This document shows, in pieces, positions 34,654 to 43,600 of a stretch of DNA of 64,000 nucleotides; positions within the stretch are counted from its first letter, which is position 1; each line of letters opens with the position of its first letter. The notes under the pieces are model-generated. The model saw only the letters and a list, made by a program, of their open reading frames with translations. It ran no database searches and was not told the origin of the DNA. Source of the stretch: Streptomyces albireticuli (GTDB lineage: Bacteria; Actinomycetota; Actinomycetes; Streptomycetales; Streptomycetaceae); the NCBI RefSeq assembly GCF_002192455.1, contig NZ_CP021744.1, positions 6,403,501 through 6,467,500 of the forward strand. The letters run 5' to 3'. The translations under genes were made by a program, and so were the position numbers.

Positions 34654-35294
34654 GAGGAGGCCTCCCGCATGGCGTCGAGGATGAGCTGTCGGGCATCGTC
34701 CAGATAGGTGAGGAGCTCCGCCTCGGCGCGGCCGTACTCGCCCCGCTCCAGGAGCCCGGCGAGGGTGCGGTTGCGGGGCAGGAACGGCTCGTGGAAGCGG
34801 CGTGGCGAGGGCATCGCGTGGAAGGCCAGGCGCAGTTCGGCCAGCAGCCGGTCCATGGCCGTGTCGATGCGGGGGCTGCCGCTGAGCGCGGCGAGTGCCC
34901 GGTGGAAGCGCAGGTCGGCCGAGCCCACCTCGCGCCAGTCGCCCCGGGCTGCGGCCCGCTCGGCCCGGTCCACGGCCTCGGTGACGGCCTCGCGCAGCGG
35001 CCGCTCGGCCCGCTCCGCGGCCCGGACGCCCGCGGTCTCCAGGGCCGCGCGCACCCGGTAGACGTCCGTGACGTCGGCGGGCTCCAGGACCCGTACGAAG
35101 ACGCCGCGGTTGAGCCGGTGGACGACCAGGCTCTCGTGGATCAGCAGCCGGAACGCCTCGCGCAGGGTGTTGCGCGAGACGCCGAGGTCGCGGCCGAGCG
35201 CCTCCTCCGACAGCTGGGTGCCGGGCGGCAGCCCGCCGCCCTGGATGCGGTCGCGGAGCTGGTCGGCCACCCGCTGCGCGGTGGACAGGGCCAT
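34650..35294 (-). CDS. GntR/FadR-family regulator of the pyroglutamate locus
   Basis: 214 residues. The N-terminal winged helix (AQRVADQLRDRIQGGGLPPG, then GVSRNTLREAFRLLIHESLV) is followed by an all-helical FCD ligand domain from about residue 75, with the metal-site pattern Asp...His (ADLRFHRALAALSGS) and later His residues. GAGGGG lies 5 bases before the ATG. First gene of the pxpABC operon and divergent from the DUF969/DUF979 permease genes. A perfect 13-base palindrome in the gap is its likely operator. Pyroglutamate or a dipeptide is the plausible effector. Confidence 0.9.
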   Translation of the reverse strand: MALSTAQRVADQLRDRIQGGGLPPGTQLSEEALGRDLGVSRNTLREAFRLLIHESLVVHRLNRGVFVRVLEPADVTDVYRVRAALETAGVRAAERAERPLREAVTEAVDRAERAAARGDWREVGSADLRFHRALAALSGSPRIDTAMDRLLAELRLAFHAMPSPRRFHEPFLPRNRTLAGLLERGEYGRAEAELLTYLDDARQLILDAMREASS

Positions 35295-35428
35295 GGCATC
35301 CCCTCAGGAGCGGCGGTACGGACGCCGGAGGGCCGAGCTCCCCGGCGGTCATGGGCAAGTCAGGGAAGTGGAAGGCGGATCACGAGTGATCAAGGGCGAT
35401 ACGGAATCGTAAGTCAAGCCTCTTGAGG

Positions 35429-35441
35429 ATTGTTCAACAAT
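35429..35441. promoter_or_regulatory. Palindromic operator ATTGTTCAACAAT
   Basis: A perfect 13-base palindrome in an A+T-rich pocket of the GntR/DUF969 intergenic region, abutting a -10-like TATCTT (35441-35446) for the DUF969 gene. The form T-T-G-T-N-x-A-C-A-A fits FadR-subfamily GntR sites. A second palindrome GATCACGAGTGATC lies at 35378-35391. Confidence 0.6.
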
Positions 35442-35508
35442 ATCTTAGCCTCCTCGCCAATCGCTTCACTCGTCCGAGTGGGGTCCGGGATCCCGGAAGG
35501 CGGAACGC

Positions 35509-36201
35509 ATGATCGTTCTCCTGGGCGTCCTCGTGGTCGTGCTCGGCTTCGCCACGAGACGCAATCCTCTGCTGGTGGTCGGCGGCGCCGGCATCGTCAC
35601 CGGCCTGCTCGGCGGGCTGTCGCCGCAGCGCGTCCTGGCCGCCTTCGGCACCGGCTTCGCCTCCAGCCGGGCCGTCACGATCTTCGTCATCACCCTCCCC
35701 GTCATCGGCCTCCTGGAGCGCCACGGCCTCCAGGAACAGGCCCGCCGGCTCATCACCCGTTTCGCCGGGCTCACGGCCGGCCGCTTCCTCGCCCTCTACC
35801 TCCTGCTGCGCCAGATCGCCGCCGCGGTCGGCCTGAACAACGTCTTCGGACACGCCCAGACCGTACGGCCGCTGGCCGCGCCCATGGCCGAGGGCGCCGC
35901 CGAACGCCGCCTCGGCCCGCTGCCGGAGAAGGCGCGCGAGAAGGTCCGCTCGTTCGCCGCCAGCGCCGACAACGTCGGGCTCTTCTTCGGCGAGGACGTC
36001 TTCCTGGCGGTCGGCTCCATCCTGCTCATCACCGGCTTCGTCAACACCACCTACCAGACCCACCTCGAACCGCTGGACCTCGCGCTGTGGGCGATACCCA
36101 CCGCCCTGTGCGCCCTCGCGATCCACGGCTGGCGGCTGCTGCGCCTGGACCGCACCCTGGAGCGCGCGGTGGCGGCCGGCCGCGAGGAGGCCGTCAAGTG
36201 A
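35509..36201 (+). CDS. DUF969 family permease subunit
   Basis: 230 residues, about five to six membrane helices (MIVLLGVLVVVLGFATRRN; GGAGIVTGLLGGL; VTIFVITLPVIGLLERHGL; FLALYLLLRQIAAAVGLNNV; VFLAVGSILLITGF). It is always paired with a DUF979 protein, which here starts in the overlapping GTGA. The pair resembles halves of a secondary transporter of the ion-transporter superfamily. Location next to pcp and divergent from pxpABC points to uptake of pyroglutamate or pyroglutamyl peptides; the transport role is inferred. Confidence 0.82.
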   Translation: MIVLLGVLVVVLGFATRRNPLLVVGGAGIVTGLLGGLSPQRVLAAFGTGFASSRAVTIFVITLPVIGLLERHGLQEQARRLITRFAGLTAGRFLALYLLLRQIAAAVGLNNVFGHAQTVRPLAAPMAEGAAERRLGPLPEKAREKVRSFAASADNVGLFFGEDVFLAVGSILLITGFVNTTYQTHLEPLDLALWAIPTALCALAIHGWRLLRLDRTLERAVAAGREEAVK

Positions 36202-37166
36202 TCAAGGCGGAGTGGTTCTACTGGCTCGTCGGCCTCATCTTCCTGGTCATGGCCGCCCAGATGCTGCGCGACCGCACCAACCCCAAGCGGTACGGCACCG
36301 CGGCCTTCTGGGGGCTGCTCGGCCTCGGCTTCGTCTACGGCACCTGGGTCGCGGACAAGTCGGCCCCCGCGGAGCCGCTCGGCGCCGCCGTCCTCGCCAT
36401 GGTCTGCCTCGCCGGCTTCGGCTTCACCGGCCGCGGCCGGGGCGCCACAGCCACCCCCGAGCAGCGTGCGGCGAGCGCCACCCGCTGGGGCAGCCGTCTC
36501 TTCGTCCCCGCGCTCACCATCCCGTTCGTGGCCCTGCTCTGCGCCGTCGGCGTGAAGCGGCTCTCCGTGGGCGGCGAACCCGTCCTCCAGAAGGGCAGCG
36601 AGACCATCCTGGGGCTCGGCATCGGCTCCGTCGTCGCGCTCGCCGTCGGGATGGCGATGCTGCGCGAGAGGAAGCTCTCCGCGCCGATGCACGCCGGGCG
36701 CTCGATGCTGGAGTCGATGGGATGGGCCATGCTGCTGCCGCAGCTGCTCGCCACCCTCGGCACGATCTTCTCGGTCTCCGGCGTCGGCGAACAGGTCCGC
36801 CGGATCACCACGGCGGTCCTCCCCGACCACTCCCTCTACCTCGCGGTCGCCGTCTACTGCGTCGGGATGTTCCTCTTCACCGTCATCATGGGCAACGGCT
36901 TCGCCGCCTTCCCCGTGATGACCGCCGCCGTCGGCTGGCCCGTACTCGTGGTGCAGGAGCACGGCAGCGCGCCGGCCGTGCTCGCCATCGGCATGCTGGC
37001 CGGCTTCTGCGGCACCCTGGTGACCCCCATGGCCGCCAACTACAACATCGTGCCCGCGGCCCTGCTGGAGCTCAAGGACCAGTACGGGCCGATCAAGGCG
37101 CAACTGCCCACCGCCGTCGCCCTGCTCGGCTGCAACATCGTGATCATGGCCCTGTTCGCCTTCTGA
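36198..37166 (+). CDS. DUF979 family permease subunit
   Basis: 322 residues, eight to ten membrane helices. GTG at 36198 overlaps the DUF969 stop. Conserved-looking polar intramembrane stretches include MGNGFAAFPVMTAAVGWPVL and GFCGTLVTPMAANYNIVPAA, the latter with the Asn/Pro-rich motif expected for substrate or ion coordination in this superfamily. It is co-transcribed with DUF969 and, after 30 bases, pcp. It probably forms a heteromeric importer with the preceding protein. Confidence 0.82.
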   Translation: MIKAEWFYWLVGLIFLVMAAQMLRDRTNPKRYGTAAFWGLLGLGFVYGTWVADKSAPAEPLGAAVLAMVCLAGFGFTGRGRGATATPEQRAASATRWGSRLFVPALTIPFVALLCAVGVKRLSVGGEPVLQKGSETILGLGIGSVVALAVGMAMLRERKLSAPMHAGRSMLESMGWAMLLPQLLATLGTIFSVSGVGEQVRRITTAVLPDHSLYLAVAVYCVGMFLFTVIMGNGFAAFPVMTAAVGWPVLVVQEHGSAPAVLAIGMLAGFCGTLVTPMAANYNIVPAALLELKDQYGPIKAQLPTAVALLGCNIVIMALFAF

Positions 37167-37196
37167 GCCCTTCCCCCACCACCCCAGGGAGCGCCC

Positions 37197-37841
37197 GTGA
37201 CCCGCGTCCTGCTGACCGGCTTCGAACCCTTCGGCGGAGAGAGCGTCAACCCCTCCTGGCAGGCCGTCCGCGAGGTCGTGGCCCGGCCGCCGGCCGGCAT
37301 CGAGGTCGTCGGCGTCCAGCTGCCCTGCGTCTTCGGCGGCGCCCTCGACGCGCTCCGCGCCGCCGTCGCGGACGCCGACCCCGACGTGGTGCTCTGCGTC
37401 GGCCAGGCCGGCGGCCGCCCCGACCTCACCGTCGAACGCGTGGCCGTCAACATCGACGACGCCGTCATCCCCGACAACGCCGGCGCCCGGCCCGTCGACG
37501 AGCCCGTCGTCCCCGGCGGCCCCGCCGCCTACTTCGCCACCCTGCCGGTCAAGGCCTGCGTCGCCGCCGTCCGGGAGGCGGGCCTGCCCGCCTCCGTCTC
37601 GCAGACCGCCGGCACCTTCGTCTGCAACCACGTCTTCTACGGGCTGATGCACCTCGCCGCCACCGAACGCCCCGGCCTGCGGGGCGGGTTCGTGCACGTG
37701 CCGTACGCCCCCGGGCAGGTCGCCGGCCGGGCCCTGCCGTCACTCCCCGTGGCCACCGTCGCCGAGGGGCTGCGTGTGATCGCGGTCACCGCGGCCGGGC
37801 GTACGGACGACCTCCGCGTGACCGGCGGTGCCACACACTAG
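37197..37841 (+). CDS. pcp: Pyrrolidone-carboxylate peptidase (pyroglutamyl peptidase I)
   Basis: 214 residues of cysteine peptidase family C15. It removes N-terminal pyroglutamate from peptides. LLTGFEPFGGESVNPSW is the family start. The triad is Glu in LTVERVAVN, Cys in AGTFVCNHVFYG and His in GFVHVPYAP. GTG start, the third gene of the permease operon. It supplies free pyroglutamate, which PxpABC converts to glutamate: together import, cleavage and ring opening form one pathway. Confidence 0.95.
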   Translation: MTRVLLTGFEPFGGESVNPSWQAVREVVARPPAGIEVVGVQLPCVFGGALDALRAAVADADPDVVLCVGQAGGRPDLTVERVAVNIDDAVIPDNAGARPVDEPVVPGGPAAYFATLPVKACVAAVREAGLPASVSQTAGTFVCNHVFYGLMHLAATERPGLRGGFVHVPYAPGQVAGRALPSLPVATVAEGLRVIAVTAAGRTDDLRVTGGATH

Positions 37842-37907
37842 GGCGGGACGGACATTCCGCCCGTGCCGTTTCGTCCGTTGTCGGGGTGACCGCCTACTCT
37901 GTGCGAC

Positions 37908-39431
37908 GTGACTTCTCCAGCCCCGGCGGCCGTTCCGCCCCAGCTCAACGGGTTCTCGCGGCCTGCCCCGGGGCCGGCCGCCGACGAGGGCCTGGCCCGG
38001 CGGCTGCGCGCGCTGGCCTGCACCGCGCCGCTGCACGACCTGGACGCCCGCAAGGCCAACCTCGCGGGGGAGTACGGCGTCTACGCCATGGCCGAGGTGG
38101 CGCTCGCCGCCATCGACCTCGTCACGCTCAACATGGACTTCGACACCGGCGCCGACCACGAGCAGATAGTGGCCCGGCTGCTGCCGCGCGTCGCGGCCCA
38201 GGCCCCGGAGCGCCCGCACGCCGAGCACGAGCGCGTCGCCCGCTGGGTCCTGGAGAACCTCATCAACGTCGGCAGCGTCGACCGCGGCTTCCGCGCCGTC
38301 TACGGCACCTTCGGGGCCGACGGCGCCTACGTCCGGCGCGACTACGACTTCAAGCTCGTCGAGGAGGTGCCCGGCCCCGGCGGCACGGTCTTCCTGCGCA
38401 CCACCGACGAGGCCGTCAACGTCCTCGTCGGCGCCCTCGACACCGACGTCACCAGCGCCCAGATCGCCGCCGAGGTGAAGCTGGAGGTCCTCATCAGCCG
38501 GGGCCGCCTCGCCGACGCCCAGCTCGCCGCCGAGCAGGCCCGCTACCGCACCGTGCAGTACGCGGAGACCCTCCGCAAGACCCTCGACGCCACCCGCCGC
38601 AACGTCCGCGCGGTCGACTGGCTGCGCACCGTCCCCGACATGATCGCCGAAGCGCTCGACCACGTCGCCGACCGCTACCGCCACGAGAACGCGATCCTCA
38701 CCAACATCCGCAAGGCGCGCGACGAGGCCGAGGAGCCCGAGCACAAGCGCCGCGCGGCCGAGCTCGTCGACATCGTCAAGGACTGCATCCGCCGCCACAC
38801 CCAGCTCCAGTCCCGGCTGCTGGAGGCCGGCCCGCTCTTCCGCGCCGAACAGGACCGGCAGGCCTTCGCCCCCACCGCCGCCTCCTCCGGCCTCGACCTC
38901 TACGGACAGCTCCTCGCCCCGCTGCTGCCGCTGCCGGTCGAGCGGGCGGGCCGGGTCACGGACGCCTTCTTCACCCACGGCACGGGCCTGCGCACGCCCA
39001 CCTCCGTCCGGGTCACCGACCTCGTCGACATGCTCCTCACACCGCCGGCCGAGCGGGACCACCTCGGCGCGGAGATGCCCGAGCCGGACCTCATCACCAC
39101 CCCCGACGACAGCCGGTTCAGCGAGGAGCAGCTCGCGAGCGCCATAGAGCTCCTCGACCTCCCGGCCGACGCGCCCCGCCGCCTCTCCGGCCTCCTCGCC
39201 GAGGCCCGCCTCCGCGACCCCGAACTGCCCTACCTGGTCGCCCTGCTGGCCGTGCACGCCGCGAGCCCCGCCGTCGGCACGGCCTACCGCCAGGGCGAGC
39301 AGTCCCTGCTGTTCGCCGTCGACGACGGCACGGTCCTCGACGACCCGGAGTTCGGCGGCGCCGACCTGATCGTCGGCACGGCCCTGCTGGACGCGGCGGG
39401 CATGGCGGCGGACCGCCAGGAGGCGGTGTGA
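37908..39431 (+). CDS. Condensin kleisin-like subunit (MukF/JetA-like)
   Basis: 507 residues, mostly helical and acidic. The N-terminal third (LDARKANLAGEYGVYAMAEV through RWVLENLINVGSVDRGFRAV) looks like a winged-helix/dimer domain. The middle (residues about 190-310) is long helices (AEQARYRTVQYAETLRKTLD; HENAILTNIRKARDEAEEPE), and the C-terminus another small domain. This layout and the gene order before MukE- and MukB-like genes fit the kleisin of a MukBEF/JetABC-type SMC complex. A -10-like TACTCT lies 7 bases before the GTG at 37908, so the mRNA may be leaderless. The family call depends on context. Confidence 0.6.
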   Translation: MTSPAPAAVPPQLNGFSRPAPGPAADEGLARRLRALACTAPLHDLDARKANLAGEYGVYAMAEVALAAIDLVTLNMDFDTGADHEQIVARLLPRVAAQAPERPHAEHERVARWVLENLINVGSVDRGFRAVYGTFGADGAYVRRDYDFKLVEEVPGPGGTVFLRTTDEAVNVLVGALDTDVTSAQIAAEVKLEVLISRGRLADAQLAAEQARYRTVQYAETLRKTLDATRRNVRAVDWLRTVPDMIAEALDHVADRYRHENAILTNIRKARDEAEEPEHKRRAAELVDIVKDCIRRHTQLQSRLLEAGPLFRAEQDRQAFAPTAASSGLDLYGQLLAPLLPLPVERAGRVTDAFFTHGTGLRTPTSVRVTDLVDMLLTPPAERDHLGAEMPEPDLITTPDDSRFSEEQLASAIELLDLPADAPRRLSGLLAEARLRDPELPYLVALLAVHAASPAVGTAYRQGEQSLLFAVDDGTVLDDPEFGGADLIVGTALLDAAGMAADRQEAV

Positions 39432-39650
39432 ACACCCGGACGGACCTTCCGGGCCGAGCCGCCCCCATCACGCCGGGGCTCCGGGGGCGAACCCCTGGAA
39501 CCTCCGGGCCCCGGGGACTCGCCCCGGTCCCGGGACAGGGTGGGCAACGGGAAGAACCCCCGCCGCCACGGCGCGTAACCACCCGCGGCCCGGACCGGTG
39601 GTGCCGACCCGACCGCCACGCCACGCACACCCCCAGCAGGAGCACCGACC
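39432..39650 (+). other. 219-bp hairpin-rich gap inside the condensin operon
   Basis: G+C-rich spacer with CCGGGGCTCC/GGGGCGAACCCC- and CCCCGGGGACT-like inverted segments (about 39474-39535) and no gene. It is long for an operon whose other junction is 31 bases, so it may hold an attenuator or second promoter. Confidence 0.3.
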
Positions 39651-40574
39651 GTGACTGAGTACGACGCCTACGACCCGGCGGAGCCCGACGCGGCCGACGC
39701 GGAACCGGCCCCCGCCACCGGCACCGTCGGCGCCGTCACCCCCGCCGACGCCGCCGACGCCGCCCGCCTCATCGCCTTCGGCCTCCAGCCCAAGCTGCTC
39801 CCCGCCCGCGACGCGGAGTACGCCGAGCTGCTGCGCCGCCACCGCGACGACCCCGCGTTCGCCCGCCTCGCCGACGCCGTCGCCGCCGGGCTCGGGCTGA
39901 TCGTGCTGGAGGTCTCCACCCGCGCCGGCATGGCCGTCACCGCCGCCGAGGACTCCGTCTTCGCCGTCCGCATGGGCGACTACGCCCGCCGCGCCACCGC
40001 CGACTCCGCCGACCGCTTCCTGCACGGCCTCGCCCACCTCGCCGTCGCCGCCCTGGCCTTCCCCCGCCCGGAGGACCTCGCCGACGACGGCTACATCGGC
40101 CGCATCACCGTCAACGGCGTCGACGGGTTCGTCCGCCAGGCCTGCCGCCGCCTGGAGGAGCGGGCCGCCGAGCAGGGCGAGAACACCGACCCCACCACCG
40201 ACGCCCCCGGCCTGGAGGCCGCCTGGCGCGTCTACTCCCGCCGCAGCGCCACCGGCGCCACCAAGGACGCCCGCCGCCTCGCCGGCTCCACCACCGGCAT
40301 CATCGCCAAGGCCGTCGCCTTCCTCGTCGACTCCGGCTTCCTCCAGCGCACCGGCGACGACGCCGGCGGCTCCTACCGCACCACCGCCCGCTACCAGCTC
40401 CAGGTCCGCGACATGGCCGGCACCGCCGCCATGACCGAACTGCTGGAGCTCGGCGTGGTGCCCGTCGGCGACGGCGGCGCGACCCTGCTGCCGCCGGACG
40501 ACGCCGACGCCCTCGACCTGGTCGCCGACGCCGGCCTGCCGTTCTTCGAAAACCAGCACAGCCCCGCCTCCTGA
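39651..40574 (+). CDS. Condensin accessory subunit (MukE/JetB-like, double winged helix)
   Basis: 307 residues. A disordered Asp/Ala-rich first 45 residues precede two predicted winged-helix units, about 70-170 (LLRRHRDDPAFARLADAVAA; DGYIGRITVNGVDGFVRQAC) and 200-270 (STTGIIAKAVAFLVDSGFLQ; YRTTARYQLQVRDMAG). The pattern 'helical pair, TxxR-xx-QLQVR strand, variable acidic tail' is that of DUF4194/MukE KITE proteins. GTG at 39651 with AGGAG upstream. It sits 31 bases before the SMC-like gene. Confidence 0.65.
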   Translation: MTEYDAYDPAEPDAADAEPAPATGTVGAVTPADAADAARLIAFGLQPKLLPARDAEYAELLRRHRDDPAFARLADAVAAGLGLIVLEVSTRAGMAVTAAEDSVFAVRMGDYARRATADSADRFLHGLAHLAVAALAFPRPEDLADDGYIGRITVNGVDGFVRQACRRLEERAAEQGENTDPTTDAPGLEAAWRVYSRRSATGATKDARRLAGSTTGIIAKAVAFLVDSGFLQRTGDDAGGSYRTTARYQLQVRDMAGTAAMTELLELGVVPVGDGGATLLPPDDADALDLVADAGLPFFENQHSPAS

Positions 40575-40605
40575 CCACCGCCCGTCACGACAACGAGAGT
40601 CCGCC

Positions 40606-43600
40606 ATGTACGAGCTGTCCCGGGTCCGCCTCTACTCCATCGGGCCCGCCGGTGCGCGCTACGCCGACACCGTGCTCGACCTGCGAGGGGTCGGCGCACC
40701 CGTGCCCACTCCCGCGCCCGCGCAGGCGGAGTTCTTCGAGGACGAGCCCACCGGCCCGCCGCGCCGCCCCGCGCCCGCGGGCGTGCTCTTCCTGGAGAAC
40801 GGCGGCGGCAAGTCCGTCCTCCTCAAGCTGATCTTCTCGGTCATGCTGCCCGGCCACCGCAACACCCTGGGCGGCGCCAGCTCCGGCGTGCTCCGCAAGT
40901 TCCTCCTCGCCGACGACTGCGGCCACGTCGCCCTGGAGTGGCAGCACGTCCTCACCGGCGAGTCCGTCGTCGTCGGCAAGGTCAGCGAGTGGCGCGGCCG
41001 CCAGGTCTCCAACGACCCGCGGAAGTTCGCCGAGGCCTGGTACTCCTTCCGCCCCGGCCCCGGGATGAGCCTGGACTCGCTGCCCGTCGCCGAGTCCACC
41101 GCCATGCGCCCCGCCGCCGACGGCGCCTCCGGCGCGCGCGGCCGCCGCCGCACCATGAAGGGCTTCCGCGACGTCCTCACCGAGGCGGGCAAGGCCTACC
41201 CCAACCTCGACGTGGTGTGGGAGGAGATCCACGAGCGCTGGAACGAGCACCTCGGCGAGCTCGGCCTGGACCCCGAACTCTTCCGCTACCAGCGCGAGAT
41301 GAACGCCGACGAGGGCGAGGCCGCCGGCCTCTTCGCCGTCAAGAACGACTCCGACTTCACCGACCTCCTGCTGCGCGCCGTCACCGACACCCGGGACACC
41401 GACGGCCTCGCCGACCTCGTCCACGGCTTCGCCCACAAGCTCGGCCGCCGCGCCGAGCTCACCGCCGAGCGGGACTTCACCGCCGGCTCCCTCGACCTGC
41501 TCTCCCGCATCGCCGAGGCCGCCGTCACCCGGGACCGGACGCGCGGCGTGCACGCCGGCGCCGAGCGCCGCACCCGCACCCTCGCGAGCCGCCTCGCCGC
41601 CCGCGCCACCGAGGAGCGCGGCCGGGCCGGCGAGCTCGCCGAGCGGGTCGCCGGCGCCGCGCACGCCGTCACCGACGCCGAGACCGCCCGCGGCCGCAGC
41701 GCCCTCGTCGCCGCCGAGATCGCCTACCGGCACGCCTCCCTCGCGCTCACCGCCGCCGAGCGGGCCGCCGCCGCACAGCGCCGCGAGCTCATCGAGGCCC
41801 GTACGCTGCACTCCGCCTGGCAGGCGGCCGAGACCGTGCTCCGCCACCGCGCCGCCGCCGACCGCTCCGCCCGGGTGGCCGCCGCCATCCGCGAGGCCGA
41901 GCGCGACGCCGCCCCCGCGCTCGCCGCCCGCGCCGCGGCCGCCACCGCGCTCGTCCGCGCCCTCAACACCAAGGCCGAGGAGGGCGAGCGGCTCGCCAAC
42001 GAGGAGGAGGAGCGCTCCGCCGCCCTCCAGGAGGCCGGCGAGGCCGCGCACCGCGACGCGACCGCCGCCGCCACCGAGGCGCAGCGCGCCCGCAGCGAGG
42101 CCGGCCACCTGCGCCAGCGCCTCACCGAGGTCGAGCAGGAGACCGCCGAGGCGGTCCGCGCCGGCTGGCTCGACGACACCGAGCCCGACGCCGACCCGGC
42201 CCGTGCCGCGCTCGCCGCCAGCGACGCCGAGAAGCCCGCCGTCGCCGCCTACGAGGCGGCCCGCGAGAGCGCCCGCGAGAGCGCCGCCCGCGCCAAGGAG
42301 GCCGCCGCCGCCCTGGCCCGCACGGAGCTGTCCGCCGCCCGCGCCGCCGACGCCGCCTCGGCCGCCGAGGCGGCCCACACCGCCGAGCACCGGGCCGCCG
42401 CGTCCATCGGCGCCGAGCAGCGCCTCGTCGAACTCCTGGGCCTGCCCCAGCCGACGGCCGCCGGGCAGGTGCCCGGGCCGCGCTCCGGCCCGGACGCCCC
42501 GGCCGGCGCCCCCGCCGGTGACGAGGCCGCCGCGGCGGGCGTCCCCGGCGCCCGCCGCACCCTCGAAGGCCCGCTCACCGCCGAGGAGCTCGACCGCAGC
42601 GCCGACGCGCTGCGCGAGATGCTCGACCGCAGCGTCGCCGCCTCCGAGCGGCAGATGTTCGACCTCCAGACCGCCGCCGCCGACGACTCCCGCATCCTCG
42701 GCGCCCTCGGCGACGGCGGACTGCTGCCGCCCAGCGCCGACGTCCTGGCCGCCGTCGAGTACCTCGGCGAGCACGGCATCCCCGCCCTGCCCGGCTGGCG
42801 CTACCTCGCCCAGGCCGTCGACCCGGCCGACCACGCCACCGTCCTCGCCGCCCGCCCCGAACTCGTCGACGGCGTCGTCATCACCGACGCCGACTCGCAC
42901 GCCCGCGCCCGCGAGGTGCTCGGCGCCGCCTCCCTGCTGCCCCGCTCCGCCGTGGCCGTCGGCACCGCCGCGGCCCTCCTGGAGCCCGCCCCGGCGGCGG
43001 GCGGCGGCGAGTCCGGCGTCTTCCTCGTGCCGCCGAACCCCGCGATGCACGACGAGCGCGCCGCCGACGACGAGCGGCAGGCCCTGCGGGCCCGCGCCAC
43101 CGCCCGGGACGAGGAGATCCGCGCCATAGCGGCACGCCTGGCCGGCGACCGGACGCTCGCCGCCCGGCTCACGTCCTGGCGGGCCGGCTGCCCGGCCGGC
43201 CGCCTCGCCGAGCTGGCCGCCGAGGCCGAGCGGGCCCGTACGGCCGCGGACACCGCCCAGGAGGAGCTGGCCGCGCTGCGCACCGCGCTCGCCGAGGCCG
43301 AGGAGACCGCCGCCGAGGCCGCCCGCGTCCGCGACGAGCGCCAGGAGGTCGCCGCCCGCGCCCGCCGCGTCGCCGACGCCCTCGCCGGGCTCGCCTACCG
43401 GCTCCGCGAGCGCGCCTCCTGGCAGTCCCGGCTCCGGGAGCTCGCCGAGGAGGGCGCCGAGGCCGAGGAGCGCGCCGCCGTCCTCGTGGACCGCGCCCGC
43501 GCCGCCGACGAGGACCGGCGCGCCGCCCAGCGCGCCGCCGACGACGCCCGCCGCACCGCCCGCGCGCTGCGCGCCGAGCGCGCCGAGATCGCCGGCGCCC

